Shown here piece by piece: positions 59,110-64,000 of a DNA stretch of 64,000 bases. The DNA is from Maribellus sp. CM-23 (GTDB lineage Bacteria > Bacteroidota > Bacteroidia > Bacteroidales > Prolixibacteraceae): positions 62,001-126,000 of the forward strand of contig NZ_JADWYJ010000005.1 in assembly GCF_021354595.1 (NCBI RefSeq). Direction: 5' to 3'. The notes under the pieces were generated by a model, which had not been told where the DNA came from, did not search any database, and was given only the letters and a program-made list of their open reading frames with translations. A program made the translations under genes and the position numbers. Positions within the stretch are counted from its first letter, which is position 1. Each line of letters opens with the position of its first letter.

Positions 59110-60421
59110 TTGCCCAGCTAAATCCAAGTTGGTTCATGTCTTCAAACACCTGGCGGAAACCTTTCCAGATTCCTTTGTCGTTAACGGTTTCGTTGTGCCA
59201 GATACTCACAAATGTACCACCAACATTCTTAACTTCGGTCATGATTTTTTTAATTTCTTCAAAAGCTTTGTCAGGAGACAGTTTCAGGTAGTGCGTAAAG
59301 GTTCCGTCCATAACCTGGAAGGGCACAACCAGCAGGTTGGTGGCGGTCTCGCGTTCCAGGTCGTAGAAGTAAAAAGGCGTGCAAATACCAGCCCTGAATC
59401 CATGCAAACAAGAGTAACCCATTGTATAGTCTTCCACAATTCCGCTTTTGATCAGCCGCCGGTACGAAGTGGGCAGCTGAAGCCGCAGAAAATGCTGACG
59501 GCTTTTCAGAATATTGGATTTCAGGATTTTTTCCAAACGAATTCGTTCGGTGCGCGTTTTTTTGCGGTTCCCTTTTTTACTGGAGGCAAAAGAAGGATGC
59601 AACGCTACATCGTATTTTTCTTTGATGGTGCGGATCAGTTTTTGGTATGATTTGTTGCGGTGCGAGATGTTTTTATCGTAACGGCCCCAGTCGCCCAGCA
59701 GGAAAAAGAACTTTACCTTCTCCTCGTTTCCTTGAAATACCGTATTCAGGTATTCATAAGTGTCGTATGGATCCTGGCTTTTCCCGGTCAGTACGTTTAA
59801 TCTTTGCCTGAATTCAGCCCGATCTTTAAAAAACGATTTTAGCAGGGCAGCACCTGTTCGCCAGCAACCTTTGTTTTTATAGGCCCAGGCATTGTCGATA
59901 TCAATGGTTGAAATAAAGTCAAATTGGGATTGAGGGAAACTCAACTCGGGATGTTTTTCTTTTAGCTTGTTTCCCAGCAATTGTGCCCAAATATTGACAA
60001 CCGGTTTCTGAAAGAGATTGTATTTTACGAGGATGCTGTTTTGCGGCGTGTAGCGATCGAGTTTGTCGCGGGTTTTGTCGGTATATTCCTCGTGGCGGCT
60101 AACCAGGTAAAAAGAGGCAGCCAGCGGATCGAACGGCAGATCGGAATCCTGCGAACTTTCGCAAAAGTATTTGTTCCCTTCGTACCAAACCGGTTGAATG
60201 CTTGGCTTGATCAATGCTTTCTGAAGGATCAGCCGGTGTGGCTTGATGTAAAACTCATCCCCAAATTTTTGGTACGAATAGTTGAACTTTGGCCCATCGT
60301 GTTGCTGAAATTCCTTTGAATTTTTTGTGAACGCAACTTCCGTTTGCAGGATGTTGGTAAAAATGAGCTTCGAAATGTACTCGATTCGGGAGGTAATCTT
60401 TTCAGAGTAGATCAGTATCAT
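59087..60421 (-). CDS. Polysaccharide deacetylase-like protein (Bacteroidota DUF7033-type)
   Basis: A 444-residue protein conserved in Bacteroidota. The NodB-like core is partly modified: FDFISTIDIDNAWAYKNKG contributes Asp residues, YDVALHPSFAS a metal His, and TFVSIWHNETVNDKGIW near the C terminus. The N-terminal ~190 residues (SASFYLVSRHEEYTDKTRDKLDRY) form a separate domain. The usual TFDDG motif is replaced by TIDID. It probably acts on a surface polysaccharide. It lies 10 bp downstream of radC and overlaps the FemAB-like gene. Confidence 0.8.
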   Translation of the reverse strand: MILIYSEKITSRIEYISKLIFTNILQTEVAFTKNSKEFQQHDGPKFNYSYQKFGDEFYIKPHRLILQKALIKPSIQPVWYEGNKYFCESSQDSDLPFDPLAASFYLVSRHEEYTDKTRDKLDRYTPQNSILVKYNLFQKPVVNIWAQLLGNKLKEKHPELSFPQSQFDFISTIDIDNAWAYKNKGCWRTGAALLKSFFKDRAEFRQRLNVLTGKSQDPYDTYEYLNTVFQGNEEKVKFFFLLGDWGRYDKNISHRNKSYQKLIRTIKEKYDVALHPSFASSKKGNRKKTRTERIRLEKILKSNILKSRQHFLRLQLPTSYRRLIKSGIVEDYTMGYSCLHGFRAGICTPFYFYDLERETATNLLVVPFQVMDGTFTHYLKLSPDKAFEEIKKIMTEVKNVGGTFVSIWHNETVNDKGIWKGFRQVFEDMNQLGFSWANERTTQH

Positions 60422-60431
60422 TTGGTTTCGT

Positions 60432-61133
60432 TTAAAAGTTTAGCATTCCCTCGTCGGCAAAACTCAGGTAATTGTTGTGCCCGATGATGATGTGGTCGAG
60501 CACGGCAATGTCCATGGTTTCGGCGGCGGTTTTGATTTTTCTGGTTATTTTTTTGTCAGCATCGGAAGCCTGCATGGTCCCCGACGGATGATTGTGGCAC
60601 AATATAATGGCACTGGCTAGTTTTTCAATGGCGGGTTTCAGGATAATTCTTACGTCGATCACGGTTCCGGAAATGCCTCCCTGGCTGATCATAAACGTAT
60701 CGATTATTTTATTGCCGCGGTTGAGCAGCATCACCCAGAATTCTTCGTGGCTCAGGTCTTCGAGCAAAGGAGAGAAATAATCGGCGGCGTCTTTGCTCCC
60801 GGTAATTTTGTTGTTGCTGAACACTTCGGCGTCTTTGCGGCGTTTTCCCAACTCAAGTGCTGCTGCAATGGTGACGGCTTTTGCTTCGCCAATTCCGTTA
60901 AAAGTTTTCAGGAATTCGATGTTCTTTTGTCCAAGTTCGTTCAGCTTGTTGTTCACGGCGGCGAGTATCCTGCGCGAAAGCTCCACGGCTGTTTCTTCCA
61001 GGTTTCCCGACCCAATAAGTATGGCAATCAACTCGGCATCGCTAAGCGAACGAGCGCCTTTTGCGAGTAGTTTTTCGCGTGGCCGGTCTTCCGCTGCCCA
61101 GTCTTTAATATTTAGCTTTTTGTAGTCGCTCAT
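60432..61133 (-). CDS. radC: RadC family JAB-domain protein
   Basis: A 233-residue protein with N-terminal helix-hairpin-helix region (LAKGARSLSDAELIAILIGSG, LKTFNGIGEAKAVTIAAALELG) and a C-terminal JAMM metalloprotease-like domain. The metal motif is HNHPSGTMQASDAD (His-x-His-x8-Asp) with a Glu (HEEFWVMLLN) upstream. RadC was linked to DNA repair, but the role of the JAMM domain is not known. It heads the minus-strand set with the polysaccharide genes, which is probably accidental. Confidence 0.93.
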   Translation of the reverse strand: MSDYKKLNIKDWAAEDRPREKLLAKGARSLSDAELIAILIGSGNLEETAVELSRRILAAVNNKLNELGQKNIEFLKTFNGIGEAKAVTIAAALELGKRRKDAEVFSNNKITGSKDAADYFSPLLEDLSHEEFWVMLLNRGNKIIDTFMISQGGISGTVIDVRIILKPAIEKLASAIILCHNHPSGTMQASDADKKITRKIKTAAETMDIAVLDHIIIGHNNYLSFADEGMLNF

Positions 61134-61222
61134 ATCTCCGGAACTTCTCTTTTAAAAATAAACAGAATAAATGATTTGTAAAAGACCGAATCGATTGTTC
61201 CGGAACATATGTCAGATTGAGG

Positions 61223-61255
61223 CAAAAAAAAACCTCCCCGCATTGCGGAGAGGCT
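61223..61255 (-). terminator. Terminator of rpsT
   Basis: On the minus strand CCTCTCCGC (61253-61245) pairs with GCGGGGAGG (61241-61233) with one mismatch, over a 3-nt loop, followed by eight T (61231-61224). Confidence 0.85.
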
Positions 61256-61278
61256 TCTATCTTGTTGAATGTTGTTTC

Positions 61279-61530
61279 TTACAACTGATTCACTTTTAAA
61301 GCCAGACTTGATTTCAAGTTCGATGCTTTGTTTTTGTGAATGATGTTACGTTTTGCCAGTTTATCAATCATAGCAACAACGCCCGGATACAGCTTTGCAG
61401 CTTCTTCCTTGTCAGTAGCATTACGCAATGCTTTAATTGCATTACGAGTAGTTTTTGCGTAGTACTTGTTGTGTACTCTCTTCTTTTCATCCTGACGGAT
61501 CCTTTTTAATGCTGACTTATGATGTGCCAT
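61279..61530 (-). CDS. rpsT: 30S ribosomal protein S20
   Basis: An 83-residue basic protein of the S20 family: [33 protein letters not shown]-type N terminus, helical throughout, and ending [19 protein letters not shown]. It binds 16S rRNA in the 30S body. It lies 29 bp downstream of tRNA-Glu on the same strand and is followed by a terminator, so the tRNA and rpsT probably share a transcript from the promoter at 61662-61692. Confidence 0.97.
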   Translation of the reverse strand: MAHHKSALKRIRQDEKKRVHNKYYAKTTRNAIKALRNATDKEEAAKLYPGVVAMIDKLAKRNIIHKNKASNLKSSLALKVNQL

Positions 61531-61559
61531 TTCTACGTTTCTTCTTTAAAAAAAATTAG

Positions 61560-61631
61560 TAGCCCGTAGGGGATTCGAACCCCTGCTACAAGAATGAAAA
61601 TCTTGCGTCCTAACCCCTAGACGAACGGGCC
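61560..61631 (-). tRNA. tRNA-Glu (anticodon UUC)
   Basis: 72 bases on the minus strand, from G at 61631 to discriminator A at 61560. Acceptor GGCCCGT pairs with ACGGGCT (first pair G-T), the anticodon arm CAAGA-TTTTCAT-TCTTG presents TTC, and the T arm is GGGG-TTCGAAT-CCCC. CCA is not encoded. Confidence 0.95.
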
Positions 61632-61661
61632 ATCATGTTAATTCCCCTTATTTTGGGACTG

Positions 61662-61692
61662 CAAAAATACTGCATTTTTGTTATCTGCCAAA
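61662..61692 (-). promoter_or_regulatory. Promoter of tRNA-Glu (and rpsT)
   Basis: On the minus strand TTTG (61692-61689), 19 bp, TATTTTTG (61669-61662), an exact fit to the Bacteroidota promoter, 30 bp before the tRNA 5' end. Confidence 0.75.
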
Positions 61693-61820
61693 TTTTTCAG
61701 GAAAAATATTTCAGCTAAATTTTGGTCTTCTTTCGTTTAAAAAGCCGTTTTTATTTTAGCGCTGCAAAGAAAAGCAAGTTTTTTGGATTTGCAAATAAAA
61801 AAATGCAAAAAAAATCATTT

Positions 61821-62543
61821 TTATCGCAGTTCGAAGTTTTGTCCGAGATAAACACGTCTTACATCTTCGTCGGCAGCAAGCTCTTCTGCAGTCCCGGCCT
61901 TCAGGATGTTACCTTCGAATAACAGGTACGAACGATCGGTAATGGTAAGCGTTTCGTGCACGTTGTGGTCGGTAATCAATACACCGATGTTTTTTTCTTT
62001 GAGCTTCATTACAATCTGCTGGATGTCTTCCACCGCAATCGGGTCTACGCCGGCAAAGGGCTCATCGAGCAAAATAAACTTTGGATCGATGGCCAGCGCC
62101 CGTGCAATCTCGGTACGACGCCGTTCTCCTCCCGACAGCTGGATTCCTTTACTTTTGCGGATATGTTGCAGGCTAAATTCATCCAAGAGCGTTTCTAGTT
62201 TTTCTTTCTGGAATTCTTTCGAATAATCGGTCATTTCGAGCACAGCACGAATGTTGTCTTCGATGCTGAGCTTTCTGAAAACAGAAGCTTCCTGGGCCAA
62301 ATACCCAATTCCTTTTTGGGCTCTTTTATATACCGGCAGCTTGGTAATCTCCTCAGTGTCGAGGAAGATCTTTCCGGAAAAAGGCTGGATCAGGCCTACG
62401 ATCATGTAAAACGACGTGGTTTTTCCGGCACCGTTGGGGCCCAGCAAACCTACAATTTCGCCCTGTTTTACATCAAAACTAACCCCTTTTACAACGGTTC
62501 TTTTCCGGTATTTTTTGACAATATTTTCTGCTCGTAAAATCAT
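61821..62543 (-). CDS. lptB: LPS export ABC transporter ATP-binding protein LptB
   Basis: A 240-residue ATPase: Walker [21 protein letters not shown]-loop [18 protein letters not shown] (LptB-specific), signature [15 protein letters not shown], Walker [19 protein letters not shown] and the H-loop [10 protein letters not shown]. It energises removal of LPS from the inner membrane with LptFG. It lies 33 bp downstream of tatC on the same strand. Confidence 0.95.
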   Translation of the reverse strand: MILRAENIVKKYRKRTVVKGVSFDVKQGEIVGLLGPNGAGKTTSFYMIVGLIQPFSGKIFLDTEEITKLPVYKRAQKGIGYLAQEASVFRKLSIEDNIRAVLEMTDYSKEFQKEKLETLLDEFSLQHIRKSKGIQLSGGERRRTEIARALAIDPKFILLDEPFAGVDPIAVEDIQQIVMKLKEKNIGVLITDHNVHETLTITDRSYLLFEGNILKAGTAEELAADEDVRRVYLGQNFELR

Positions 62544-62576
62544 TTGAGTTCAAATAACGGATTTTTTTTGGATGAA

Positions 62577-63440
62577 TTACAAGGCATTCATCTCCATTTC
62601 ACGTTTTTTAACCACCCGGCGCGAGATGAAAATTCCTACTTCGTACAGCAACACCAAAGGAATACAAACCATAATCTGGCTGAAAACATCTGGAGGCGTA
62701 ATAACGGCCGAGAGCAGCAACATCAACACATAGGCATGCTTCCGGTAAGTTTTCATAAACTTTGGGGTGAGAATTCCAACCTTGCTCAAAAAGTAAGAGA
62801 AGATAGGAAGCAGAAAGACTACCCCGGATGCCAGCGAAATAGAAGTGACCGTAGCAATGTACGACCGGGTATTGATTTGGTTGGTAACCGACTCTGATAC
62901 ACTATAGGTTCCCAAAAACTGTATGGAAAGCGGTACGATCAGGAAATAACCAAAAAGTACACCCAACAGAAACAGTATAGAAGTATAAAATACAGCGCCG
63001 CCGGCATGTTTTTGTTCTTTTTCGTACAATGCCGGTTTAATAAAGCGCCAGAATTCGTAAAAAACCACCGGTGCAGCTATGACAAGTCCGGCAATGATTG
63101 AAATCATAATGTGCATCATAAACTGATCCGACATTTTGATGGCAATCAGATGCAACGGCTGTTGGTTGATATTGAGTGCATCGGTTCCTACCATTTCCCC
63201 GAGTTTGGCCAGCATTCGGTTGGTCCAGAACTCCGGGGTCATCGGTTTCATTATAATCGTATCGAAAATGAGGCTTTTGAGAGCAAAAGCAACAATTGCA
63301 AACACAAACACGGCAATAAAAGAACGAATGATGTGCCACCTTAATTCTTCGAGGTGTTCCAGAAACGACATTTCTGATTCTACTTTTTGTGCTTTACGCT
63401 TTTTTGTGCTTTGTTCTTCTCTGGTATTTTCTTCGCTCAT
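62577..63440 (-). CDS. tatC: Sec-independent protein translocase TatC
   Basis: A 287-residue inner-membrane protein with six predicted helices. The start at ATG 63440 is set by the promoter box at 63467-63474, which overlaps the GTG at 63467. The N-terminal cytosolic stretch is rich in Glu/Lys, then MSFLEHLEELRWHIIRSF (family start) leads into TM1. FYEFWRFIKPALYEKEQKHA is the signature loop, and YKHAYVLMLLLSAVITPPDVFSQ contains the conserved Pro pair before TM5/6. It recognises twin-arginine signal peptides and acts with TatA at 50064-50330. Upstream of lptB. Confidence 0.93.
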   Translation of the reverse strand: MSEENTREEQSTKKRKAQKVESEMSFLEHLEELRWHIIRSFIAVFVFAIVAFALKSLIFDTIIMKPMTPEFWTNRMLAKLGEMVGTDALNINQQPLHLIAIKMSDQFMMHIMISIIAGLVIAAPVVFYEFWRFIKPALYEKEQKHAGGAVFYTSILFLLGVLFGYFLIVPLSIQFLGTYSVSESVTNQINTRSYIATVTSISLASGVVFLLPIFSYFLSKVGILTPKFMKTYRKHAYVLMLLLSAVITPPDVFSQIMVCIPLVLLYEVGIFISRRVVKKREMEMNAL

Positions 63441-63466
63441 TGGCTTCAGGCTTAATAAAAACTTCA

Positions 63467-63496
63467 CAAATGTACAGGAATTTTTGGCATTTGAAA
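63467..63496 (-). promoter_or_regulatory. Promoter of tatC
   Basis: On the minus strand TTTC (63496-63493), 18 bp, TACATTTG (63474-63467). It predicts a leader of about 20 bases before ATG 63440. Confidence 0.6.
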
Positions 63497-63811
63497 TTTC
63501 ACATTTTCGAAATCTGTAAAGCCGCTAATTCCGAGGTTTCGAATATACATATATTATAAGAAGCTATTTATTATTGGCAGGTGTGATTTGCATGAATTCA
63601 AATTGAAATCATATTTAAGCAGTTTTTGAACGGAAAACTTTCCATATTTGTATTGAGGGAATAAAAAATGGAAAGGGTTAAGGTTTGAGGCAGATGTTAT
63701 GAAAACAAATGACAAGCTTTAAAAATCATTAAAAATCATTGCTGTTTTATTTACTTTTAATAAATTAGAATTTGCTATTCGATTAAATAGTAGATTGTGG
63801 GAGAGTTAGTT
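63497..63811. other. AT-rich intergenic region between tatC and recQ
   Basis: No gene recognised. It contains the perfect 10-bp tandem AAAAATCATT at 63721-63740 and the near-palindromic ATATACATATAT around 63543-63554. No clear recQ promoter matching the TTTG/TAnnTTTG form was seen. Confidence 0.6.
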
Positions 63812-64000
63812 ATGTATAAGGATATTGATTTGCTGGAGCGACTGCAGCATTTTTTTGGTTTTGATCGCTTTAAAGGCCAGCAGGAAGCTGCGATCAAAAG
63901 TGTGTTGGGCGGTGATAACACCTTTGTGTTGATGCCAACGGGGGGAGGAAAGTCGCTGATCTACCAGTTGCCCGCGCTGATAATGGAAGGAACAGCGATT
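63812..64000 (+). CDS. recQ: RecQ family ATP-dependent DNA helicase, N-terminal part (3' end outside window)
   Basis: The first 63 residues of a longer gene. LLERLQHFFGFDRFKGQQEAAIKSVLGG is the RecQ motif 0, with the conserved aromatic and Gln-Gln-Glu, followed by the Walker A TGGGKSLIYQLPAL with Lys47. RecQ is a 3'-5' helicase for recombination repair. The start ATG is clear; the gene continues beyond the window, where the DEAH box and RQC/HRDC domains should lie. Confidence 0.9.
   Translation, partial: MYKDIDLLERLQHFFGFDRFKGQQEAAIKSVLGGDNTFVLMPTGGGKSLIYQLPALIMEGTAI

Noticed and set aside
59066-59650. 194-residue frame on the + strand
   Set aside because: Antisense to the deacetylase-like gene with no motif.
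1-64000. Integrated phage or genomic island
   Set aside because: No integrase, phage structural gene, intact transposase or att-like repeats at the single tRNA were seen.

Overview
The window is chromosomal DNA from a member of the Bacteroidota, most likely class Bacteroidia near the Marinilabiliales/Prolixibacteraceae (inference from gene content only). Supporting signs are a SusD-type protein with surface lipoprotein glycosidases, a 30S protein S16 with a long Ala/Glu tail, a fused SecDF, gliding/marine-type sulfatases, and repeated promoters of the form TTTG (or TTTC), 18-21 bp, TAnnTTTG.

Region 1 (1-13.4 kb) is a polysaccharide utilisation locus on the + strand. It begins inside a SusD-like gene, then a LamG surface lipoprotein, two tandem GH144-type (PF10091) enzymes, a GH43-like protein with a discoidin-like tail, a GH3 beta-glucosidase, a sulfatase and a GH95 fucosidase-type enzyme. 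GH144 plus GH3 points to beta-1,2-glucan breakdown; the sulfatase and GH95 suggest a second or decorated substrate. Two strong RNA-structure candidates sit in it (1718-1815 and 10984-11019).

Region 2 (13.4-29 kb) is mostly housekeeping: mtnA-mtnP, dodecin, DoxX, an HU/SPOR protein, galE, rfbB, rpsP, rimM, a hot-dog thioesterase, a DUF2807 protein, mscL, a Sua5-type protein, a GT4 glycosyltransferase, a diaminopimelate decarboxylase-like enzyme and an FAD-dependent dehydrogenase. A 570-bp gap after rimM holds four successive hairpins and a possible frameshifted small secreted protein.

Region 3 (29.2-35.4 kb) is a MacAB-TolC-like export operon (ATPase, two permeases, HlyD-type adaptor, TolC). 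Region 4 (35.5-46.9 kb) has two more sulfatases, a PHP phosphodiesterase, a DUF5916 protein, malate dehydrogenase, a retropepsin-like protease, a GH123/DUF4091-like lipoprotein and small proteins.

Region 5 (46.9-64 kb) has secDF, tatA, a Na+/Ca2+ exchanger, lolD, a TIGR02757 protein, a GxxExxY (PD-(D/E)XK-like) gene behind a CAAAG-rich palindrome, trmN, a flavodoxin, a ferredoxin-NADP reductase-like protein, upp, a zinc-ribbon methyltransferase, a minus-strand cluster radC/deacetylase/FemAB-like/deacetylase, rpsT with tRNA-Glu, lptB, tatC and the start of recQ. No CRISPR array, prophage, integrase or intact insertion sequence was seen. The most interesting unexplained signals are the GxxExxY gene with its dispersed CAAAG palindromes, the structured intergenic RNAs in the sugar locus, and the hairpin cluster after rimM.
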